64,000 nt of DNA from positions 37,464,977-37,528,976 of the forward strand of contig OZ029918.1 in assembly GCA_964023275.1 (NCBI GenBank), given 5' to 3'. The notes below the pieces were generated by a model. It was given only the letters and a program-made list of their open reading frames with translations, was not told the DNA's origin and did no database searches. The DNA comes from Norana najaformis (taxonomy: Eukaryota > Annelida > Clitellata > Crassiclitellata > Hormogastridae). Below, piece after piece: positions 23,315 through 34,183 of the stretch (position 1 is its first letter; the number at the start of each line of letters is the position of its first letter). Both the position numbers and the translations under genes were made by a program.

Positions 23315-25645
23315 GTAAGGATCATGGTTTGTACAGTATCTTGTATGTATGAATTGCTAAACGACAATATCTAATGGCAAGCCTGAATCTATTTGTCAAT
23401 ATAGCCGAGACTGCGAACTGATTATTAATCAAAACTGAAACGAAACCATACTTAGAAGAAACTGAAGATTAAGTAGTTAATTTCATCTACCGTCTTGGGT
23501 TTGGTCTGATATTGTCTATTTAGAGAGTCTCTCTCCCTCTCTATTTAAACTTGTCCGGCACACCCTTGGGTCAAGTAAGTGGGGATCAGGCGATGAGGGA
23601 GAGGACAGGTCACCAGCTCTCATATGCTGAGGTTAAGCAAAATGAAGACATAGATACTTATGGTATACATATGGATTCCTCTCAGTGTTAACGTACGGGA
23701 CAGCCATTCTTTTCTTATTCAATCACATTTCTACCATCTGTATAATGGCTAGTATGCACATTGTCAGCGAACTCTCCCAAAGTATCTGATCGAGTATCGA
23801 ATCTCGATCCACCCGATTTAGCGTCGAGCTGAATAGCGACGCAGCCTCCTTGGAGGTCCTTGATGAATCAGAAATCAAAACAACTGACTCGTTAAATAAA
23901 CTCCCCCCAGAACTGCGACAGTTTTCTGACCTATCATATGAAGTCACCGATGCTCCACCGCTTGCAATTTCTGATTCGGCCTTTCACTCAAAACTGAAAA
24001 CATTCCTCTTCCACAGATCCTATCCTGACTCCCCTTCTTTCTCTTACCTGTCTCTCCTCTCCAACTCCAAACCCCACCCACCGTTGCTGCCACGCTGTCT
24101 CTCCATCTGACTCTTGGATCTTGACCTGGAACAGAACCCTTTTGCCTATCGATTTTGTTTTGACTGAGCGCCTGTGAATAAGCTGGTCCCCGCGGCTCGG
24201 CTTTCGTTGGGCGCTGCAGAATTCTTGGGATTACGATTACGATTACAATTATTTAGTATAGCCGCAGCAATGATCCTTTCTAGTTGACCAAAGACCGCCT
24301 TGCTACAATGTCGTTCACCCAGAACAACAATCTACCATAGCATCAGCTATAGCCTTTTAGCCGGCTTAACCTAATTTCACCATCGAGTATCTCAGACGTC
24401 GAGCCAAACTAAACTTCGACTACTATCTTTTGTGTACAGTACTGCACGCCCCAATTGCATACCTAATATGCGCCCGCGCATCAGCCCTGCAAACGGACAC
24501 TCACTCTCCCCTTGCACACGCGAAAGGATCTCCAAAAATTAGAAACGCTTCAGTACAAAGTCCATAAAAATATGCATTGACACAGTTACATAGTTGGGCT
24601 TTGGACAACAACGCCTTTTAGTTCGATTCTGTTTCTTAACAAGGTAATTATTATGATCACTAAAAGAAACGATGTTAATACCTTTGATTAATTAGATATG
24701 CAGTGGAAATCTAATTACTCTATTGCGCTGTTATCACAAAGCCCAAAGAATGATTCGATGACAGCGTAAAGTAAAATTCTGGCCAAAAATGTTTATCCAT
24801 TGGAGAAGCCCAGTCAAAACTCAGCGGATCAAAAACTGGAACTCCCAAACTTTTGACAATACACTACAGAGCAATACAACTGTAATATGCCACTGCACTC
24901 TTCTTAAAGTTCAGGGATGTACATTGAAGCCGGGCAACATGAAGCATTAAAACCAACAAACAGACTGAAAAAACTGAGAATACCAGATACCAGAAAACCA
25001 CTCGTGCCTCTGAAAACAAGCAGTAGGCCTATCATATGTTAGCGCTATCAGCTGTGAAATGAACAACTCCTGCAATGCACCTGTTCCGTGTCCAGGATCC
25101 TGGAATTCGACCAATGATCATTCAGTGGTCAAAGATGTGATATCGAGCGCATTTTCTGCGTTCCACTAGGTACTTTGTAACGTTTAGCCTGCTTTTATAT
25201 AGAATGTCTTTATAATTAGAATGCGGCTCGAACATTGTTGTTCCTTTCGGGTTCACCTTTGATAATCCATTGCACCATAATGTTCAGAGATACATTTTCT
25301 AAATTTTTCATTGAACAATAAAAAATCGAAAAACAAAAATCGGTTCAGGCAAGTGTGGGAAATGCAGCAGTCCATCTCCGAGCTGATGGTGCAAGTATAG
25401 GAACAGATTCAGATGCATCACGTGTATTTGATATAACCTCGACCAGTTGTGCGACCATTAAGAATTTATTAAGCAGTTCCATTAATCCTAAAACTGACAA
25501 GACCGAGGCATAGAAGCAAGATCAAGGCTGCTGGAACCATGACAGCTAAAACCTCTAACTTATTCTGGAAAGAAAACATCAAAGCTCATACTCACCTAAA
25601 CAACAACGTAGCCTATCTAAGTAAGATTATTCTTGCACGTCTTAG
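23315..25645 (+). other. 5'-UTR intron of P450-3
   Basis: Non-coding 2.3 kb, a close copy of the P450-2 intron, with the LINE relic at 23778-24252. No host gene seen. Confidence 0.6.
23778..24252 (+). mobile_element. LINE 3' end relic with open reverse-transcriptase tail
   Basis: The frame at 23850-24110 reads through KLPPELRQFSD, SAFHSKLKTFLF and RSYPDSPSF, a typical non-LTR reverse-transcriptase C-terminus, followed by the 3' UTR and an ATTACGATTACGATTACA tail. It lacks the extra C that breaks the P450-2 copy. Confidence 0.75.
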
Positions 25646-28600
25646 ATGTTTGAAAACGGCGAGTTGTCAGTTGTCCTAACAACGGTTGGAGCGATTGGCA
25701 TAATCATCTTCTTCCTTCTCTTCATGAAGCGAAACGAAACGAAGGATGCAAGAAGACGATATCCACCTTCATTACCAGCTCTACCACTCCTCGGTGCTAT
25801 TGTTCGTGGAGGAATGAGCATCCTGCCAGGCTACTTCATGAAATCAGCTGAGAAACTTGGTCCTATGTTTTCGTGTAACGTAGGAGTAAGGTAGGACAAA
25901 ACATATGGTATCAGTGTGCTAGACATAACGTCAACTATGTAACCCTCGATGGGAACCTATGTGTGTGCTTGAGCCCGCGAATGGCGAATTCTCCGATTTC
26001 TGAGCATTATGTAGTTAGAGATGAATGAGTTGTCCTTTAGAAACTTCACTTTCATTTAGGCTGGCGAAGACAATGCTCTTTTGTGGGTACTTGGAAGGTG
26101 ATATATTAATGTCTAGATACATAAATGCATACACACGTATATACATACACTCATTCATGGTCTTAGCTAATCCCAGGCTCTGAAATATATAGCCCAATTT
26201 CGTTCGTGCTGTTAATTCTGTGATGTCAATCACGTCTAAAATGAAGGCGCATATCTTTCAACCTGCTTACCCACTGTGACCTGGTTTCTGGTTTCCATGA
26301 TCTATCAGAATTCGATCCGGCGTTCTCTAATGGATTATGACTTTGATCGCGACAATAATTTGAAGCGACCATCAGCTGATGCCTTGGACATTATGATAAT
26401 GTAGTGTTTAACACTCATTTAACTTGTTCTGGTCTTGAGCTCTCCTGTTGAGCAGACCCCCTTCCAAGAGGTGCTTTACAAATCTTAAATTACCAAAAAT
26501 ACAATTAAAGTGGACCTATAGAAGTTTTTACATTCGACACATACATGCAAAAATCCATGATCACATACATGTATGTACAAAAAACAAACATACATGCATA
26601 CAAACATTCATTCATACATACATACATGTACATACATTCCATCATGCATGCATTTATGTATACATATATTCATCGATCCATGTATGTAGACGTGAGATCC
26701 TGTAAGCCATAGCTTTGCCTTTTTTCAAGAACGAACCAAAATTTCTCCAAATTCTGGATCGAAAAATTATGCAAAATCTTCTGACTCCTTATTGTTGATT
26801 CATATTTTAATATTTACACAGCCCTAGTTTATAAAAATCGCTGAAAAATCGTCATCGAACAGTTAAGGAGAGGTGTAATTTCGACATATATGCCAGGTTT
26901 CAAATGTAGAACGAGTCACATATTCTTAAGATAACCTTGGTTAATTTATTGTTCCCTGTTCAACGAATAGGTGACAATAGATATGCAAGTCATGAACATG
27001 TGACGCTGATGATAGAAATCTATAAGTTCAAAATGCTTTAAATCTGATTAAATGAGCCGATTTAAAAGCTGAATCTGGGTGAAAACGTACAAATCATAGA
27101 AACATACAATCACTGTCACATCAACAGTGTCCCTATTGAGCTAATTTTCTACTGCGTATGTGTTTTTGTCCAGACAGGTCGTCATCCTCAGTAGTAAACA
27201 GGCTATTTCAGAAGCCTTTCTTAGGCAACCGGAAGCCTTTGCCGACAGAATTGATATGTGGACAGAGAACAATATTCTCAACCCAAGCCTCAGGGGTTTG
27301 TTGATCCAGTTATTAAGTCATTGACAATGCGATGTGTTGTTGTCACGTTAGACAAGTGGTGCGCTGAAAGTATGGTGAAGTATTGCGTTTTGTTGTCCCT
27401 TACTCAACTGAACTGAAACGTTCTTTCACTCTACTGCATCGCATTGTATTGTATCGCATTGTACTACATTGCTTCCTTTTGCAATGCGTTGTATTGTATT
27501 GTATTGAAATAAATCACATGCTACAAACTTTTAAGGTTTTAAAATGCGAATACTGTCTACTAACTATTTGCATGATAGATAGACAGTTAGGTAAATAAAT
27601 CCATTGATCGACGGTCGCACGGACTGACGCACGGACATGCAGACAGACTCAATAAATATCGACTAGTTAAATATAGTAGGCTTATGTTTGTAACACGTTC
27701 AACTGCGATCTTTTTAAACAACGTTAAATCTCAATTCAATTAACTGCCCAACATTTTATTCTTGGCTAGGTATATCTTTCGCAAGATACAACGACGCTTA
27801 TAAGAAGAACCATAAGCTTTGTCTCAGCATCCTCAAGGAGTTTGGTTTTGGAGTCAACAGCGTTTCTGAGACTCGAATTCTTCAAGAAGTGGAATCACTA
27901 ACCGAGGAAATTCTTCAACTTAACGGTCACCAATTTGATCCCAAAATGTTGACTGTTTTTTCGACCTTCCGTGTAGTTTCAAGTATTCTTTTCGGTGAAA
28001 CATTTTTGTCGTCGGGCAGTTGGCATAAAAGAATAGCTGAAGGCGTCAGAGAGTATATTAAAAATCTCGAATATGCAATCGACTTCGCACCATTTTTGAG
28101 GTTTCTTCCCAACTTTCGTAGGAAGATTGCCTCTATGGCGCAGTGCCACCAAGACATACTGAGCGGCATAGAAGAAGGAATCGAGTACAGCCAGTCTAAT
28201 GATCGCGAGTCAACATTCGTGAGAAGATTTATAGAAATTCAGGGGTCCGATTACGACCACCAGGATCTTCTACACATTCTTCGAGATCTGTGCTTAGCTA
28301 GTGCAGGGACCGTAGCGACAACGTTGATGTGGGCATTTGTGGAATTAGCCAACCATCCAGAAGTCCAGACCCGCTTTCAAAGGGAAATCGATGACGTGGT
28401 ACCAGAGGACAGGTTTCCCTCACTCGATGATAAACCGCGTTTGTCTTACACAGAGGCTGTGATTCTGGAAGTCATGAGACGTCGAACTGTTATACCGCTT
28501 TATCTACCACACGCGACACTTAAAGACACGGAGGTTCTCGGATACTACATACCCAAGGGATGCATGGTAATCATCTAATTACATGTTTTGCGAAGTTTGA

Positions 28601-29719
28601 CATTATTGTGGCTGGCGATTAGCAACTATGTGTGGTTAAAATTATACTCTATGGCATTTATCATTGAAGAACACAATATTGCGAATCTGAGTTGCCAATT
28701 GAGACTTTCGTTGTCATATTTACTGTGCCCTATTGTGAAGAAGCTATCACATTTTAGTATTATTATTTTACGATCGGTAATAATGACAAGTTAGCAATCA
28801 ACATGTTCTGGATATTTTAATCTGTATCAAATGCAGATATACTGATATTTCATAACCTAGGTCCTCGCTAACGCTTTCTGTGCTCATATGGACCCAAAAT
28901 CCTGGATAGACCCGGAGAACTTCAGACCAGAGAGATTCCTGGACGAAGGTCACGCGATCATTGGAAGTGAAAATGTAATACCATTTGGACTGGGTATGAT
29001 TCACCGGATATATTGTTAAGATTTATTTTGACTTATAAAGTAAAAGTTAGCAATTTCAACTCGCTTTACCATCGTAGCCTGACACCTGTTTTGTCTTACT
29101 TGCTGTTATTCGACTTAACGTATTCAACGCATTACAAGTTTTGACAGCGGGTTCGCTTTAAACGACCATTGATTGATGCCTTATATAGTGTCACAGCGAT
29201 TGTATAGGATATATTGTATTCTAAAACAGATTTTCTAATATTCTAGATATGTTGGATTAAGTCATATTGCCGTTAAATCATAGACTTTACTGACTCATAC
29301 TTAACTCAGCTCCACGGATATAGTTTGCTCAATTAAGATTATAAATTTTCTTTTTCTCATAATAGAAAGCTAACCTCATTTCTCCAGATTGGCAATTCAG
29401 GGCATTAGATAGTGGCTGACTGACCCATACGTATCTCGCATAAATGTTCACAGCGAATGAAATATACGTCTGAAGGCTTCGCAGAATTAAAATGAACCAA
29501 CTGCATTTCTTGTGGTCTGTTCTAGGAAAGCGTTCTTGCCTTGGAGAGATTCTAGGTCGTCAGGAGATCTTCCTCTTTCTCACCAGTCTCGTCCAACGCT
29601 TCGATATCCGACCACCAGAGGGTCAGGACTCGATCAGAGTGAAGGAGATCATAGGTGCGAGCATACGTCCTTCAGAATTTGAAGTGAGACTGATTCCCAG
29701 AAGGAATATCAAGAACTGA
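25646..29719 (+). CDS. P450-3: CYP2-like cytochrome P450, complete, 496 aa, altered I helix
   Basis: Coding exons: 25646-25890, 27174-27295, 27770-28566, 28861-28993 and 29526-29719. Closest to P450-2 and P450-4 throughout, introns included. The I helix reads ASAGTVATT, so the acid at 302 is glycine while Thr303 remains. ExxR, PERF and heme loop GKRSCLG (Cys437) are intact. The C-helix position of WxxxR has Y133 and H137. Expected microsomal heme-thiolate enzyme; loss of the acid alone suggests changed coupling or substrate-assisted proton delivery (inference). AATAAA at 29983-29988. Confidence 0.93.
26915..27004. repeat. Decaying copy of the nested inverted repeat, intron 1 of P450-3
   Basis: Same element as in P450-1 and P450-2, but both arms carry mismatches (TTCCCTGTT in the inner left arm; GAACATGTGAC in the outer right arm), so pairing is not being kept here. 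Confidence 0.6.
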
Positions 29720-30840
29720 AGATTTGGAAATATTTAGTTTCACCTGAAAAAAAACGTTGCTGTTGCGCAATTGTAATATTTTCAAGAATAATTCAAATAA
29801 TGGCTTCAATATATATTGAGCATTCACTGAAGTCATTTGCAGTCACATGTATTGCTTGCTAAAAGGGGGGCCTTGCTAGGCGGAATTAGATACCCGCAGG
29901 GAATGCCGTTTGCGCTGATGTAACCTGTTTACTTTATAATGGACTTGTATCTTTGTCGCTTTTTGTAAATGCCGAATGAATGAATAAACGAATGAATGAG
30001 TAGGCCCAACTGCCAAGGCGGCTAAATCCTAAGCACAGCGCTGAATACGGTTCGCTGATTTCTCAAACCCCTTGTTGCGGTTAACTCAGAAATTGGGCCA
30101 GAATGCATGCATCTAGCATCTTCGCATTAAACTTCGTGCTTAAAACTGGTGGACAAGTTCGAAACGGTGAAATCATTTTAACACAAAGTCAAAGAACGTA
30201 CGAGATGTGAGGTTTTTGATGTTCTTTTCCACGCAATATCCACACTTCGTAATTGTTTTGTCTTTGTCTTGGTTCGCAGAGGAAGTTGAATGTAACCTGT
30301 ATGAGTCAATATTTCTTATTTTGCCGTGTTATGGCGAGAATTATCTATGGAAAAATATTAGAAATACCGTCGATGGTGTAGTGTAATGCTCAAGCTGATT
30401 TGACACGAAATGGCCAATTTCAGGCCTACAGCCTGATCGGAAGTTGCTACCAGGCACTCGCGTGCAAGTAGCAATCAGGCTTTCTTTCGGGTGCTGTAAA
30501 AATCTTGACTAACGATTTTGACTACGAATTCATAATCATAAATTAAGCAAAATATTGCCGGCTACTTAGTTTACTTAATATAGCGGCAGGTAACAGTAAC
30601 ACTTCCCAAAAAGAACAATAAATTGAATTTGATTAATTTGTTACCTTTAGAAATGCATAAATTTACTAGAGTGATAAAGAAAACGAAAGCGTCTGCAATT
30701 TGCTTCCAGATACAGATTAGGCCTACCAGCAATTTTCCGATGGAAACTACTTAATTTTTATCTCGATTCCGCTGAGGTGTTCAGCAGTCTCGTTAATAGT
30801 TGTTTTGTCTGCGATGCATTCATATATCACTCCTAAGTTT
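29720..30840. other. Spacer between P450-3 and the P450-4 promoter
   Basis: No gene seen. Third close copy of the spacer at 14320-15449. Confidence 0.65.
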
Positions 30841-31010
30841 TGTGACCTCGTTTTCATCTTAAAATAGCCTGTGCTACCAACAGCGGCCATCTACCTAACC
30901 TCGCCGCCTCCGTTTGTTGCCCATATATGAGCAAAGGGCGAGTATCTTATAATTAAGTAGACACATACACGACATTCACACATTTAGATCTGTCAACAAC
31001 ATACGACAAG
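30841..31010 (+). promoter_or_regulatory. Orphan promoter block and leader exon in front of the P450-4 pseudogene
   Basis: All boxes of the P450-2 and P450-3 promoters are kept, including CTTAAAATAGCCTG, CAGCGGCC, CCATATATGAG and the leader end CATACGACAAG with donor GTAAGG at 31011. The coding exon 1 that should accept this donor has been deleted. Confidence 0.6.
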
Positions 31011-31486
31011 GTAAGGATCATGGTTTGTATCTTGTATGTATTAATTGCTAAACGACAATATCTAATGGCAAGCCTGAATCTATTTGTCAATATAGCCGAG
31101 ACTGCGAACTGATTATTAATCAAAACTGGAACGAAACCGTACATAGAAGAAACTGAAGATTAAGTAGTTAATTTCATCTACCGTCTTCGGTATGGTCTGA
31201 TATTGTCTATTTAGAGAGTCTCTCTCCCTCTCTGTTTAAACATGTCCGGCACTCCCTCGGGTCAGGTAAGAGGGGATCAGGCGATGAGGGAGAAGACAGG
31301 TCACCAGCTCTCATATGCTGAGGTTAAGCAAAATGAAGACATAGATACTTATGGTATACATATGGATTCCTCTCAGTGTTAATATACGGGACAGCCATTC
31401 TTTTCTTATTCAATCACATTTCTACCATTTGTATAATAGCAAGTATGCACATTGTAAGCGAACTCTCTCGAAGTATCTGATCGAGT

Positions 31487-31579
31487 ATCGAATCTCGATC
31501 CACCCGATTTAGCGTCGAGCTGAATAGCGACGCAACCTCTTTGGAGGTCCTTGATGTATTAGAAATCAAAACAACTGAC
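31487..31579 (+). mobile_element. LINE relic cut by the P450-4 deletion
   Basis: It matches 23793-23888 up to CAAAACAACTGAC and stops abruptly at 31577-31579, where intron 2 sequence of a P450-3-like gene takes over (ATGCAGACAGACTC, matching 27637 onward). This is the left side of the deletion junction. Confidence 0.8.
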
Positions 31580-31712
31580 ATGCAGACAGACTCAATAAAT
31601 ATCGACTAGTTAAATATAGTAGGCTTATGTTTGTAACACGTTCAACTGCGATCTTTTTAAGCAACGTTAAATCTCAAATCAATTAACTGCCCAACATAAT
31701 ATTCTTGGCTAG

Positions 31713-33660
31713 GTATATCTTTGGCAAGATAAAACGAGGCTTATAAGAAGAACCATAAGCTTTGTCTCAGCATCCTCATGGAGTTTGGATTCGGAGTCAA
31801 CAGCGTTTCTGAGACTCGAATTCTTCAAGAAGTGGAATCACTAACCGAGGAAATTCTGAAACATAACGGTCACCAATTTGATCCCAAAATGTTGACTGTT
31901 TTATCGACCTTCCGTGTAGTTTCAAGTATTCTTTTCGGTGAAAGATTTTTGTCGTCGGGCAGTTGGCATAAAAGGATAGCTGAAGGCGTCAGGGAGTATA
32001 TGAAAAATCTCGAATTTGCATTCGACTTCGCACCCTTTTTGAGGTTTCTTCCCAACTTTCGTATGAAGTTCGCCTCTTTGGCGCAGTGCCACCAAGACAT
32101 AATGAACGGCATTGAAGAAGGAATCGAGTACAGCAAGTCTAATGATCGCGAGTCAACATTCGTGAGAAGATTTATAGAAATTCAGGGGTCCGATTACGAC
32201 CACCAGGATCTTCTACACATTCTTCGAGAAGTGTGCGTAGCTAGTGCAGAGACCGTAGCGACAACGTTGCACTGGGCATTTGTGGAAGTAGCCAACCATC
32301 CAGAAGTCCAGACCCGCTTTCAAAGGGAAATTGATGACGTGGTACCAGAGGACAGGTTTCCCTCACTCGATGATAAACCGCGTTTGCCTTACACAGAGGC
32401 TGTGATTCTGGAAGTCATGAGACATCGTACTGTTGTACCGCTTTATGGACCGCACGCGACACTCAAAGACACGGAGGTTCTCGGATACTACATACCCAAG
32501 AGATGCATGGTAATCATCAAATTATATGCTTTTCAAAGTATGACATTGGTGTGACTGGCTCAAGGCACTTGTGTTTGGTTCAAATTATACGCTATAGCAA
32601 TGGGTAGCTGCAGAACACAATACTGCTTTTGTGTTTCGTAGGATGTATCATCTTCGCTGTGTCTTGCTATGAAAACGCAAATACTTTATTATGTAATTAT
32701 TTTGCGATCGGCAGTTTTTGAAAAATTAATATGTTCTGGATGTTTAAAGCATGTCACAATTGCAAATTATATTGATTTTGTCTGCATAGGTCCTCGCTAA
32801 CGCTTTCTCTGCTCATATGGACCCAAAGTCCTGGATAGACCCGGAGAACTTCAGGCCAGAGAGATTCCTGAACGAAGGTCACGCGTTCATTGGAAGTGAA
32901 AATGTAATTCCATTTGGACTGGGTATGATTCAGCGGATATATCCTTAAGAATAATTTTTGTTGTTACGGATAACATTCATGAATGTCAACTCGCTTTACG
33001 ATCGTAGCCTGATATCTATTTTCTCTTATTTCCTGTATTCCGACTTAACGTATTTCATCACATTACAAGTTTTGACAACCGTTTCACTTTAAGCGGCCAT
33101 TGATTCGTGCCTCGTGTTGTATAATAACGGTGGTATAGAATATATGTTTTATTCTAAAATAGATTTTCTAATATATTGGACATGTTGGGGTGAGTCTTTT
33201 AACCGTTAATCCATAAATACTCTACTGACTCATACTTAACTCAGCTCCATTGATATTGCTATCTGAATTACGAATATAAATTTCCTTTTCCTCGCCATAG
33301 AAGCCAAACATCCAGCATCGACACCTGAAATTCAGGGCATCTGTTAGTGGTTCATGGATCCACATATATGTCCAATAAATGTTCACTGCGAATGAAAAAT
33401 ACATCTCAATGTTTCGCTGAATTTAATTCACCCAACTGCTTTTCTTGTGGTCCGTTCTAGGAAAGCGTTCTTGCCTTGGAGAGATTCTAGGTCGTCAGGA
33501 GATCTTCCTCTTTCTCACCAGTCTTGTCCAGCGCTTCGACATCCGACCACGACCACGAAAGGGTCAGGAATCGATCAGCGTAAAGGCGCTTATAGGTTCG
33601 GTAATGCGCCCTTCAGAATTCGAAGTGAGAATGATTCCGAAAACGAAGATGAAGAACTGA
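31713..33660 (+). pseudogene. P450-4: CYP2-like P450 pseudogene (exons 3-5 only, stop codon in exon 3)
   Basis: Remaining exons: 31713-32509, 32790-32922 and 33461-33660. Exons 1 and 2 were removed by a deletion of about 3.75 kb relative to P450-3. In exon 3 the codon equal to Tyr129 of P450-1 is TAA (31730-31732), in the context GCA AGA TAA AAC. The rest of exon 3 is open and an internal ATG at 31778 gives a 258-codon frame, which a gene finder could mistake for a protein. The I helix is canonical (ASAETV); ExxR, PERF and the heme loop are kept. Exon 5 has two extra codons (RP duplicated in IRPRPRKG), and the last codons of exon 3 read KRCM for KGCM. Without an anchor or the first third it cannot make a working P450. 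Confidence 0.9.
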
Positions 33661-33734
33661 GGAATTGGAAATATTGAGTTTCAGCAGCTAGGTGTTTTGC
33701 TAATGCACAACACTAAGAATCGGAGAAATTATAA

Positions 33735-34183
33735 AGTCAGTGCAAGACTTAACATCAACTGTCCACGCTGGATGGGAACCTAAGTGTGTGCGAGATCCCG
33801 CCAGTGGCGAATTCTCCGGTTTCTGGGCATGATGTAGTTAGAGATGAATGAGTTGTCCTTTAGAAACTTCAAGGCCATTTAGGGTGGCGAAGGTATCGCT
33901 CTTGTGGGGGTATTTTAAACGTGATATACTAATGTCTAGTTATATGCAAGCATACAATACATACACACCTACAGATAAGCATGCGTTCGTGATACACACA
34001 TACATGCATACATACATACATACATAAATACATTCATACATGGTCTGAGCTGGTCCTAAGCTGATGCTTTGGAGATTATGATAACGGAGCCATAGAAGTG
34101 TTTAGATTATTCAGGTACATGCAAATATCCATAAAAATATATGTGCAAAGAAACATACATACATATATACACACATGCATACA
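33735..34183 (+). pseudogene. Relic of intron 1 from a lost P450 gene
   Basis: Just after P450-4 exon 5 the sequence turns into intron 1 sequence: GTCAGTGCAAGAC, GATGGGAACCTA, GAATTCTCCGGTTTCTG, GATGAATGAGTTGTCC, the TACAT microsatellite and GCTGATGCTTTGGAGATTATGATAA. These match 45815-46160 (P450-6) and 18240-18740 (P450-2) in order. No exon 1 or 2 flanks it. It ends where the 3.13-kb spacer duplication starts. Confidence 0.75.

Noticed and set aside
31778-32554. 258-codon frame as a short P450 gene
   Set aside because: It is the rest of exon 3 of a pseudogene read from an internal ATG past the splice donor; there is no anchor and no first third.
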